Shown piece by piece: positions 46,621-56,713 of a stretch of DNA of 64,000 nucleotides; position 1 is the first letter of the stretch, and each line of letters begins with the position of its first letter. The position numbers and the translations under genes are program-made. This DNA is from Takifugu bimaculatus (lineage: Eukaryota > Chordata > Actinopteri > Tetraodontiformes > Tetraodontidae), in assembly GCA_004026145.2 (NCBI GenBank), contig CP034989.1:1077134-1141133 (forward strand). Reading direction: 5' to 3'. The notes under the pieces were generated by a model, which did not search any database, was not told where the DNA came from, and saw only the letters and a list, made by a program, of their open reading frames with translations.

Positions 46621-48415
46621 GCACCAATTTGTGAATCAGCTTATGATAATGGCGCGATCATAACAGAGCAGCGCCCCATTGAAATGAGATTGTCTGCAAC
46701 AGCGCTGACCTTTCGGCAGAGGCGGGAGCGCTAAAGCACCCGCGCCGTAACAAGGTCTGTTGAGTAAGCAACTTACAAGGGAAGGTTACAGCCCCCAGAA
46801 ACGTGTGTGAAAGGGAAAGGATGGAGGGGGACGGAGAGCCGGAGAGACAGTGTTCTGATTGGGATTTCTCAAGACCATTAACTGTGAATCTGTGTGTGTG
46901 TGTGTGTGTGTGTGTTGTGGCCTGTTCTGCTGATGCGGATGGTTTACAAGTACAGGACGCTGGTCAGCGGGGCAGCTTGATGCCAGCCATCTTTATGCAT
47001 CAGATGGGATATCAGTTGAATGGTTCTGGATTTTTTTTTTTTATTGCTAAAAATCCAGGTCCAGATCTATTATTTCCAGTGACACAAGGGCAATGTATCC
47101 TCCGAGTTTCCCCCCGAATAAGAAGCTTCTCCCGGTCTCGCTGACAGGACCTGTAATGAAGTCTGCATCACTGGTCCGACTGACCCAGCGACTGACTGTC
47201 CACTTGAGTGACTGCTTTGTCTCACCGGCGGAGCGTGAAACAGCCCGATCAGTCGGACCACAGATCCCGGTAGCTTCAGATGAATGCGTGTGCGGACTCT
47301 CCGTGTTTTATCTCGCTTATCCTCGCGCGCCGGCGTGGGGTTTTGGCGCGTGTGCGCATCTCCCGTCCTGTGCCAGGCATCTGCCTGCACGGTGACACAA
47401 AAAAAAGGTGAGAGGGGCACGCCATCAATCTTCATTTGGTAATTTATGAAGGCGTCTGCTTGTCAGGTATCCAACGGCGTGTGGTACAACTCATTCTGCT
47501 GCGCTGGAGGGTGGAACCCCGGGGTATCTGCGCCTCCTGTCACCTCCCCTCCCTCCTCATCACCCTCCCGTACGAGGCCTGCTGCCGTCAGCAGCCCAGA
47601 GGCAGAGGCGGAAGACGGAGTGAGGGGAGGAAGCCGGGCGGGATTAACCCTGTGGCCACCCACAGCAGGTGCTGAGGCAGCCACGCGTCCAGCCTCATTA
47701 AAGGAAGGGGGGAGAGGGCAGCGTGGCAACAAACACAAAGGGGAAACCGGGTACATACGGAACTGTTGTGTAACGCCTTTTTACTGGTCCCATCGGTTCC
47801 AGTCGCCATTTGCCTCATCCTTTATTTCTTTACCAAGCTCTATTTTTGTCCTCTGACCCTCTTCAGTTCTGATTGGGGTCCACATGCGGGGCTGACTCGG
47901 TCTTCGTGTCAGGCCAGATGCACCCCAGCGGTTCTAAGAGTTGCTGACACTGATGTTCAGGGCGTACGCGGGTAACGATAATTTGGCGAGCAACGCGGGG
48001 AGCAGCGCGCCGCGGCTGAGTCCGAACGCAGCAGAGCGTGAACAAAGTTCAGCCCGTTGCGATCACTTTCAACATTAGTCTTTTTACATCAGCCCTGTTT
48101 AGCGCGAGCTTGTCCGTGGCGTTTTGAACCAGCCTCTCTCATCAATCATGCAAAATATATAGGAATTAGAAAGAGAAATCACTTTGATCCTCCTGTTACA
48201 GCGGGCTTGCTAAATCCTCATCTCCCAATCCATTTCTTTGACATTCATTTTAACATTTGATTAAAGATTGAAATTTGCTTTTAAATCACGTGTTTTAAAT
48301 GAACGTGGTCGGAACAAGGTTTGCGCCAGTCCGCCACTGCCCCCCCCCTTTAATTCCTGCCGATGGTCCATTTGTGTGATGGAATTTCAGTCGGTGAATT
48401 ATTCAAAGCGCTAAG
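46621..48415. other. Noncoding interval with further CpG-rich patches
   Basis: TG microsatellite at 46891-46915. Opposed frames at 47070-47435 and several at 47436-47856 overlap in CpG-rich DNA and show no domain. The second copy of the diverged 32-bp direct repeat lies at 47122-47152. Confidence 0.5.
46891..46915 (+). repeat. (TG)n microsatellite
   Basis: Twenty-five bp of alternating TG. Confidence 0.88.
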
Positions 48416-48419
48416 CACT

Positions 48420-48840
48420 TTGGACCAGTTTCCCCAGTCGGTATCTTTGATTGAGAAAACCGAGGCTGATTTGCGAGCGATAGCCTTGGGGCGGCTGGCC
48501 TAAGGCGAGCTCGGGGTGGCGAGGGAGGTGGGGGAAACCTGTCCTCCAAGCCCCTCTTCGCCCCGGGGAGGGGAGGTCCGGCCACGGCCACCGGGCCTTC
48601 CAGTCTCCGAGATGTTCCGAGTCTGTCCTCCCCTATCAGGCCCGCGTGGATGCGAGGCTCCACAGAGAGCCTCAGACGGATGAGACACTGTCTGAGCAGC
48701 GTTTCTCCCCTCAGCAAGAGCCTCCGTCTCCCGCAGCCGCCGGGGCAATTTGTCGGTCGACCTGCCAGGAGCAGAATGCAAATCCTCACCGGAGGAGATG
48801 CGCAGGGGCGTTAGCGCCTGCCAGCTGCGTGTGCGTGTGT
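48420..48840. promoter_or_regulatory. CpG-island-like segment
   Basis: About 32 CpG in 420 bp by eye, with high GC. Two minus-strand frames of 124-128 codons overlap in different frames, as expected in stop-poor GC-rich DNA. An octamer ATGCAAAT lies at 48776-48783. Promoter or enhancer status is unproven. Confidence 0.38.
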
Positions 48841-48893
48841 GTTTGGCCCAGCAGTGTAACAGCCTGACTGTCATCAGGACCTCAGTGGATCAC

Positions 48894-48940
48894 TGTGTGT
48901 GTGTGTGTGTGTGTGTTTGTGGGTGTGTGGGTGTGTGTGG
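48894..48940 (+). repeat. Interrupted (TG)n microsatellite
   Basis: TG repeats decay into GGGTGTGTGG units at the right end. Confidence 0.88.
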
Positions 48941-49689
48941 GTTATAACGGCTCTGTTCTCTCTGAGCTTCGCCATGACTCTCCTTCACTGCTCATCACCC
49001 ACCACTCCTAATTTATAGATGGGAATAAAAAGTGCATTTTCTCTCAGCCTCCCCCTGCGCCGCACCGCCACGGCAAAATAGGACACATGCTGTTAACCAC
49101 ATAAAACTTTTCTCATCATCATACTTTTTGTCATTCTGTTCATGCTCCTCCGCCATATTGGTCCGAACCATCCTACCGGGGTCCAACCCCGGTTTCAAAA
49201 TGTCAAAAGTTTTGCGGGGAAAAACTCATCACACAGCGAGAAATAAATGACACTTAATGCCAAGTCAAGCAAGGCTGCGCTCTCCAGGCAGGGTGGGCTT
49301 TAGAGAAGTTTTCAAGGACAAGTCTATACACAGGATAAAAGTGATCTTCTGGGCTCTCATCTCATCTCCCACGCTCATATCCAAATACCACCTGCTTCAT
49401 TCTGTACTGTCAGCACTTTTTATCTCAAAAATTAATACTTTTTTTTTTTTTCCGGTCAGATAGGAGTACTTTATTCGCTGTGCTTTGCCCGGAGTCCTCC
49501 GCATCTTTCGGAATGTAAAAAGATTTGAAGGCAGGGATAAAAGGTACTTTTCTAATCAACCTTTTTTCCTTAAGCGCTTCTTTCTTTTTTTAAAGCTGTT
49601 TTTCATTATTTATAAGTGTTCAGAAGGTGCTACTGAGCTGATTCCTTTTACCAGGCCTGATATGAGGCCGATGGAGCTTGTAGAATTGA
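48941..49689. other. Noncoding interval, no gene seen
   Basis: The frames 49013-49250 oppose each other. T13 lies at about 49439-49451. No gene or element is supported. Confidence 0.55.
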
Positions 49690-50060
49690 TTAGATAAGCT
49701 TGGAAATTACAATGTCGAGCACGGAGCGCTCTGAAATGTGCTCTAAAATACACCCCTATGCTAATATTTATACCCAGGGCTTATGAGGACAGATTTGAAT
49801 GCATGGGTGAAGTTTGTCCGTGACATTTCATGAACTGTCCAGTATGCATTGCCGCATATTACCGATCAAATAAAATATTACTCGTCCTCACTGAACTTCT
49901 TTGGACTCGCGGTGACGGCTTGATAATCGCAGTTTCATCATTAGCATTGGAATATTTAAGCTAATCTGTTTTACTGAATTATTCTGAAAGATGTTAATCA
50001 AACATAGGAAAGCCTATTTGAAATATTTAACCAAACCATATTAATGAAGATCAAAGGGTG
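49690..50060. promoter_or_regulatory. Candidate conserved noncoding element
   Basis: Repeat-free, AT-rich and without open frames above 60 codons. Contains GCTAATATTTATACC, CATCATTAGCATTGG, TTTAAGCTAATC, GTTAATCAAAC and CATATTAATGAAG. One of the clearer enhancer-like blocks by texture. Confidence 0.38.
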
Positions 50061-52649
50061 GGCTGTTTTCAGAGGATGTTATGCAAAAGGTCCGGGTAAT
50101 AGCTGGGTCCATAGGAGCACATGAAACACTTTGTCTTCTGCTAAATATTTCATGCGCGGTACCTGTTGTGTGGTGGTTAATGAGCTATGGGGGGAAAATG
50201 GTGATTTATCATGTAAAGTTTTCAAAGGAAATGCTAATTCAGATACACACAGGAACACACACCTTCCTTGCATTTTTTTCCCCTCCGTTTTTTTTTTTTT
50301 ACACATTTCTTGAAGTAGCATAGCCGCACTTTTTCCAGGGTGAATATTTTAGCCCTGAAGAAAAGCAGACTCAAGTGAGAGCAAGAATCAGAGGTCAATG
50401 GTGTGTCTTTAAAGAAACTTTCCCGTTCCTTGCTCCTCCCCGGAATACTAATATCAGCCGAGAGAGCTGGAGATGACAGGAACACGGTGAACGCATGTGT
50501 CAGGGAGAGGGGTCAGCGCTGCACAGGCCCTTTTTAATACTCACCTATTAAGAAAATTCATCCTCCTTGCTGACGATTCCTCTCAGCCCCACATGCTTGT
50601 TCTGTAGACAATTCCCGCCTCTTTGATAAAAATGACCAGTTATTTAATTGTTTTACCCTCCAGATCAACATTTACTGATAATTCGAAGGTGACATCACGT
50701 TGACAAGATCTAGATGCCAAAACCTGACTCATGAATTGTGGGTAAAGGTCTGTGAAAGGCTTACTTTGGAGTGAAGCTGCACCCCTTCCCGTGCTACGGT
50801 GCAACCGGGGCCCGTAAAACCGGCAGTCGTCAGGCGATCGGAACGACTCGGAGGCTCGGTTACACCTCGAAAACGAATAACCGCGCGCCCAAATATCGCG
50901 CCATAAGGCTCAACGGTTTGTGATTTGCAAGTTGATAAGACAAGAAGATTAATAATGCGGCGGGATAATGGCTGGCTGTAGCTCAGCTGGGGAGATGGTA
51001 ATGATGGGATATTGCTGTAGGAGCAGTTCACTGAGCCACAGTGGAGTGAGCGGGAAGACGGAGAGAGAGGGACTCTGCAGCTGTGTGGGGGGGGCACTCA
51101 TTCCAATTGGCCCTCAGGATATGAGTGTTTGAAAAATGAGAATGCAGTTATCATTTTAATTAGATACAAAGTTTTTTTTAACATATATATTTTGTCTGTC
51201 TATATTTTAGCTGAAATAAGGACAAATGTCTTTTGCGGCTCATCCACCATTATTCCGAAATGACAGGTGGGCCAACGCGGCGAGGAGGCAGCTGTCGCCC
51301 GTGCACACGCACGCCACCATGAGGATGCTCGGGACGGCGACCCTGTAAATCCACACGGGTGCACGTGTGACTCAAAGACAAAGGAAGCAGCTTGTTTGTT
51401 CCTCGCCGACGTCCGATTTCTCTCTGCAAGAGTCCGATGCACCGCGGAATTTCTCCGTTTTTTTTTTATTTAACGAACGCGTGCGATTATGACAAGCTGT
51501 TAAACGCTGTGATCTATTTCTGCCGCCTTTGTTCCATCCACACTGTTGCCGTGCATATTTACACCTCAGATAAACATTTTGTCAGATCCCAATTCATCTT
51601 AATTGCGGCGCTTTGTCAGCGCCTGTTGATGAGCTTTTACCGCAGCCTTCACTCCGTCGGCGCTTTGTTTGAGTCGGCTCCCGGCGGCTGATCAAGCCGC
51701 TTTTAATCTCCAAGAACTCCTGATTACACAACCGGTTTTGAAGCCGAGCTCACGCTCAGAAATAAGCGAGGGTTGGTACGGCTCCACAAATGTTTCCTAT
51801 GTGAGCCACAAAGTCTCCACAGCTCTTTAGAAACCAAGCCCCAGCTACAGGATATTCAGATGGAGCAAATGGGTCCGGGGCCTGTAATCCGCGGGCCCAC
51901 GGGGCAGTTTGAGGCCAGCACAGCTCCAAATGTTCCCCGTGTGTCCGCCAATGATGCAATAATGGGAATTAGGTCCTAACGATCATGGGCGGGTGGGGAC
52001 CCAACAAGCAACAGAGCCGCTGTTTGTTCTAACGATTGTTAATGATGAAACAGAGTCAAAGTTCCAGAAACGGTCGGTGCTGCAGGTGGGGACGTTATCA
52101 GGCTAATAAGCATTGAATCGATGGCTGATTTCCTCAGTTAGCATGCTTAGCTTGTCTCTGTGTCACAGATCGCAACTCTAAAACTGTGTAAATTGAACGT
52201 CTGTTTTCAGACCACAGCAGATTCTGTCCAGGATGCACTTTTGATCAGATAGCTGGAGCTGGTCGGCAGCTTCCAGGGCTCCAGGTTTGTCTCTGTGGCT
52301 GCGATTTCAGCCCGTTTGACCGATGCCTCGCGCTTCTGCTGCTCGCGATTGTACTGACAGGACTGCTGTTTGTCCAAAGTGGGATTGACACTCAGCCAGA
52401 GCCCCCACAGGCCGCCATCATCGACATGACACAGAGTGGAATGAGCCATATTAGTGACCCCCCCCGCACACACACACAAATGCCTGACCCCCCTGCAGTT
52501 TGCACCCATTAAACACCCGTGATAACGTTCACGACGCGGCGCCGGCGCTCTCACCCGTGCTGCGGCTTCCTGGATCTCGGAGCGGTAAGCACCGATAACT
52601 GATGGCGAGAGGCAAGACGTGACATTGTCAATAACCATAATCATCCCTC
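50061..52649. other. Noncoding interval, no gene seen
   Basis: Opposed frames at 50079-50323, 51200-51473, 51756-51979 and one of 145 codons at 52207-52644 carry no domain. The stretch 51460-51740 is repeat-free and CpG-containing, with a GGCGCT-TTGTC-AGCGCC hairpin at 51607-51623. The segment 50978-51040 has an A-box-like TGTAGCTCAGCTGGGG without a B box. Confidence 0.45.
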
Positions 52650-52919
52650 GTCAGGAAATAATGAAGCATATGTGGCGTGTCAGCCCGACATGCCTTCAAT
52701 ATCCTCTAATAAAGTGAAGTGGAAGAAAATCTGCAGGGGAGCAGAAAAAAAAAACAATCAATAAAGCCATCTAATGATAAATACAGAATTGGCGTGTAGA
52801 GGGAATATTATTTCCCACTCTGAGAATGCTGGGCGGATTATTAGGATGAAGTGGAGAAGCCTATTTGTATGTAAATGGGAGATTGATTATATTTATTTGG
52901 AGAGGGGCAATGAACAGCT
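52650..52919. promoter_or_regulatory. Candidate conserved noncoding element
   Basis: Repeat-free AT-rich block ending beside a CA array. It contains ATCTAATGATAAATACAG, GGCGGATTATTAGGATG and GAGATTGATTATATTTATTTGG. Confidence 0.35.
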
Positions 52920-52945
52920 CACACACACACACACACACACACACA
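52920..52945 (+). repeat. (CA)13 microsatellite
   Basis: Twenty-six bp of perfect CA. Confidence 0.92.
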
Positions 52946-53020
52946 GATGAGAGCGTCTGGTCATCACACAGCTGTATTTTTGTCTGAGGAAAGAAATAAG
53001 AGAAGAGACAGAAGGAGGGG

Positions 53021-53022
<2 letters not shown>

Positions 53023-53054
<32 letters not shown>
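53023..53054 (+). repeat. (GA)16 microsatellite
   Basis: Thirty-two bp of perfect GA preceded by a G run. Confidence 0.93.
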
Positions 53055-53057
<3 letters not shown>

Positions 53058-53159
53058 GTCTTGTGGCTGCCAGCTCCAGCATGGCTCACCTCTCCAGAAT
53101 ATTCTAATCACCAGCCCAGCTCATTACTGATGTCATGTCAGTGAGAGAGAGATGGAACT

Positions 53160-53740
53160 TCAAGCACAGAGGAGCAATTCTGTAATTTCTTAATCACTTT
53201 TTTGGCAACCTTTGCGCGCGCCTCAAATTGAATGTTTCTTTGGTTTCCCTCTAAATAGGCTATCATGCCGCCGCCGCCGCGCTCGGCAAAATCTATTATT
53301 GTCATTTGCATAGGGGCCTTTTTAGTGGCAGGATCCTACAGAGGGGCGAAGAACAAAGAGCTCATGAGGGAGAAAATAGGACAGAAATGATCCGGCGCTG
53401 CCTTCAAAAAAACGTGACGTCAGGTCCCTAATGAAATCTTTTGACTGAGACCACAGCAAATGATGGAATCTATATCTGACACTTAATGGTTTGCATAGAA
53501 ATTAGAGACACAGAGCGAGCAAAGCCCCCCCCCCCACGATGTCCCCTGATTAATTTACAGCACTTTTGTTACATCGGCATCGTCCAAAATAAATTAACCA
53601 CGTTGGAGATATCAGAAACGGAGGAAGGGATAAGTGAGGGGGGGGCTGGGGGTGCAATTTATTAGCAAGAAAATGAAAAAACGATAAGATTAAATAAAAC
53701 ACCTAATTGACAGGAAAAGTCGCCACGCACATGCCGTGTT
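53160..53740. promoter_or_regulatory. Candidate conserved noncoding element
   Basis: A mostly repeat-free stretch with no open frame over 60 codons. Contains (CCG)5 at 53267-53281, an octamer ATTTGCAT at 53304-53311, a full CRE TGACGTCA at 53415-53422, CCCTAATGAAATC, GATTAATTTACAGC, CAAAATAAATTAACC and ACCTAATTGACAGG. C11 at 53525-53535 interrupts it. Confidence 0.4.
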
Positions 53741-53893
53741 TGTCATTGTTGCAGAGCAGCGCGCGTGTGTTCGGAGGTGGGGGGGGGGCAGAAATAAAGA
53801 GGGGAGCGATGGAGAGAGAGCTGGCCACTTGATTTCCTCTGAAAATTAATCGGCTATCAAACAATCTTGGTCTGCCGAGGATGATTATACAGC

Positions 53894-53956
53894 AGGGGCA
53901 GCGACGGAGGAGGCAGGGGGAGAAAGTGTGAGTGAGGGAGGGGGGGGGAGCGGGGG
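53894..53956 (+). other. G-rich, quadruplex-prone segment
   Basis: Contains GGGG, GGGGG, GGG, GGGGGGGGG and GGGGG runs. The last three runs and the internal splitting of the G9 allow a quadruplex; the spacing of the first runs exceeds 7 bases. A separate G10 run lies at 53779-53788. Confidence 0.45.
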
Positions 53957-53999
53957 TGAGAATGCCCTTTGTGTAGGTGAAATGTGTCGGGGACTGTCA

Positions 54000-54300
54000 T
54001 CGTAATATACCTCAGTGAAATGAAGGTTAATTCTGATGTACAGCCTGCATGGCCGTCATTATCGGCGAATCATGAAAATAAATTAAGCCACTGAAATAGA
54101 TCCTCCTCGGGTCCGCGGCAGGGATCTCATGAAGGATGGACGGCTGAACTTTACAGATTATTATTGGGAAATAGTGCCGAATTCAATTAATGCACCTAAA
54201 AGACACCTTTATAGAGGGCAGCCATAATTTAAATGACAGCAGGGTGTAATTTTGCTTGTTATAAGTCAAATTTGCAGAGTTTCATCTTTGCCGCGCTTTT
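54000..54300. promoter_or_regulatory. Candidate conserved noncoding element
   Basis: Repeat-free sequence with GGTTAATTCTGATG, GTCATTATCGGCGAATCATG, AAATAAATTAAGCC, GAATTCAATTAATGC and CATAATTTAAATGACAGC. No frame over 60 codons crosses the core. Together with 52650-53740 this forms the densest enhancer-like cluster in the window. Confidence 0.4.
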
Positions 54301-55669
54301 ATTCCTCCTCCCCGACCCATTTATTTCTCGCCCCCCCGTGTTTTTTTCCTGTTTATTCCAGAAAAGATGAAATCTGCCCATCCTTGAAATACATTTAATA
54401 CACATAAAAACCCGCTGCAGCCACTCTGCTCTCATCTCCTCCTGAGTTCCAGAGCAGATTCCCCGTAATCCTCTGCGGCAGATCCTGCGCGGCGAGGCAG
54501 AGGAGCCGCCCCCCCCCACGCAGATGAAATCTGCAACACGTGCGGACGCCGGAGCCTTTATGCAGATCCAGCCCACCTCAGAAACCCGCGCACGAGGCCT
54601 CCGTGAACCAGGTAAATGGCTGACCTCTCACCTCCGCACAACGGAGAGGGAAGCCGGCGGCTTAATCTGAGAAGGTGTCTGACAAGCGGAGGAACATAGC
54701 CGGGGCTGTATCAGGCTGACCCCCCCTCAGACCTCCCTTATCTATTAATCTACACCTCTCCGCAGGCAGGGCTTGAATTAACACCTCGGCGGGGCAAAAG
54801 GGGGGCTTCTGATTAACACACCGAGCCTTCGCGTCTCGATCCAAACAATACGGAGAGGAGGAAAGGTAGAAGAAATGACGTTTTCACTCAAAGCGGGTGG
54901 GAATGGCGTCCTTTATTCCAGATTTCTTGTCAAATAACTTGCAGCTGAGAGTGGAATGAAAGAGGAGACGCGTCCTCGCGTGTGCAGCTGATTTGACATA
55001 AAGAGCGCCCCCATCTAAACACAGGCTCTGTTAAATATTTATGTGCCTGTTTTCTTATTTTATAGAAGATTTGTGTGACACAAAATAGGAACCGCATTAG
55101 TCGCCCGTTTATGGCGCATGAAATATATGAATGGATGGCGCAGGGGAGCTTGCGGGATGCCGCCCGTCGGAAATTGCGTCGTAAATAGCGGAAGAGCGGC
55201 GCGTGAAAATAGGTGAAGGAAAACTGTTCATATAAAAGTTGAAAAGTGTTTGTTAAAAAAAAGCAAGTCTCGCTGCCGTCCTTCACTGTTCTCAGCCCGG
55301 CGAGGGAAGCCAAATCGGAATAATTGCGTTTGAGGGTAGTAATTTAGACTGTTAAAACCACTGATGTCATCTTTATTTAATCTCAACCGTGGTGAGAAAT
55401 CACACCCCCCCCCTTTCTTTTTCCAAAGTCAAACACGCACAAATCTTAACTTCCTTCCCGTCTTTGTGCGCCGCCTCTCCGAGTTTTCCAGCATTCTGGC
55501 CCGTCGCGCTTTAAAGAATCCTTCCACTATCATTATTAGTATTGAACTCATTTCTCAATTCAGAAATTGGCTGAGGAAGATCATTCATTGCAGCAGATAG
55601 CAAAATCAATAGCTTTTGTGTCAGGCGGCAGGGTCTGTCTTCTTCTCTCGGGGTGGGTTGGAGCACTCT

Positions 55670-55671
<2 letters not shown>

Positions 55672-55701
<30 letters not shown>
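55672..55701 (+). repeat. (GT)15 microsatellite
   Basis: Thirty bp of perfect GT. Confidence 0.92.
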
Positions 55702-55703
<2 letters not shown>

Positions 55704-56210
55704 AGTATGGAGTGCAGACACAAAGGCGAGGGAAAACTGGGGGAGTGGGGCCACCTCTTGGCTACACAGTCACACGTGATACGCAGCCACACACACTTAA
55801 TTTATCCAAAGCACACATAAATATGTGGCACTGTAAATTAAATACGTATCTTTTTTGAATACGTGAGTAAAAATCTATAGGTATTTTACGGACACATCCG
55901 TATTTTTGCCGACTCGGATGCTGCGTCGCTTCCAAGAGAATAACTATGCTGGTGATTTACATACATATTTACTTAATTATTTCACCTGATTTTATGCACC
56001 AACACACGCTGAGTACATTTAAATATGCACGTGCGTCCGCCCATTTTTTTTTTCTTTTCTCTTTTTTCGCTAGCGAGCCGCGGTGACGGAACGAGGACAG
56101 CTTATCCCAACGAGAGTCAAATCAATCAAGTCCTTTTAATCACCACTCTGCTTTTATAGTGTGGCAGTAATGATGGAAGCCTAGGAAGGGGCAATCCCCT
56201 AAGACAGCCC

Positions 56211-56214
<4 letters not shown>

Positions 56215-56249
<35 letters not shown>
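56215..56249 (+). repeat. (CA)n microsatellite
   Basis: About 35 bp of perfect CA. Confidence 0.93.
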
Positions 56250-56250
<1 letters not shown>

Positions 56251-56289
56251 GTCGCTGCACACCAGATTGGAGCTGACACACACAGTTCA

Positions 56290-56520
56290 ACTAAGATGAT
56301 TTTCATTTCTCAATTACATTATCTTATTAACCAATCAATTGCTGGCCTTATCAATAATTAATGCCCCCCCCAACTATTAGACTGTAGATTAGATTAAACC
56401 CCAGTCTCTTGTCTCCCCTCTTTGATACTTTTAACTGGGCATTTCATAGTTAATGTGATTAACTTGGTGTTTGATGATGATTTGATTTGTGTTGACTGTT
56501 GATATTTAGAAAAGATCATT
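56290..56520. promoter_or_regulatory. Candidate conserved noncoding element
   Basis: Contains CTCAATTACATTATC, CTTATTAACCAATCAATTGC, CAATAATTAATGC, GATTAGATTAAACC and GTTAATGTGATTAAC within about 180 bp. Repeat-free except for a short C8 run. Confidence 0.38.
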
Positions 56521-56660
56521 TGATTCAAAAAGACACATTTGTTCGGAATAAGTATTTCAGATCGCTGCAACTATCGGTGTGTAAAGTAACAAAATCTGGT
56601 GTGTTTTTTATGTTTTAATATTGAAAACGGGCTTGAAGGAGCGATTGTGCGCAGCTCTGG

Positions 56661-56682
56661 CACACGCACGCACACACACACA

Positions 56683-56713
<31 letters not shown>
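56661..56713 (+). repeat. Interrupted (CA)n microsatellite
   Basis: About 53 bp of CA with CG interruptions at the left and one TA interruption in the middle. Confidence 0.93.

Larger units (their letters stand above)
54301..56289. other. Noncoding interval, no gene seen
   Basis: The frames 54259-54576, 54930-55313 and 55511-55858 show no domain. TG microsatellite at 55672-55701 and CA at 56215-56249. The stretch 55020-55260 is moderately AT-rich with CATTAG and TAAATAGC motifs. Confidence 0.5.

Noticed and set aside
47446..47856. 136-codon frame with Pro/Ser/Ala-rich product
   Set aside because: Overlaps other frames on both strands in CpG-rich DNA where stop codons are rare. No domain is seen.
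50978..51040. tRNA-like A box (TGTAGCTCAGCTGGGG)
   Set aside because: No matching B box (GGTTCGANTCC type) at the right distance and no acceptor stem pairing, so not called as a tRNA gene.
52207..52644. 145-codon minus-strand frame
   Set aside because: No domain, no homologue recognised, no supporting splice or promoter signals.
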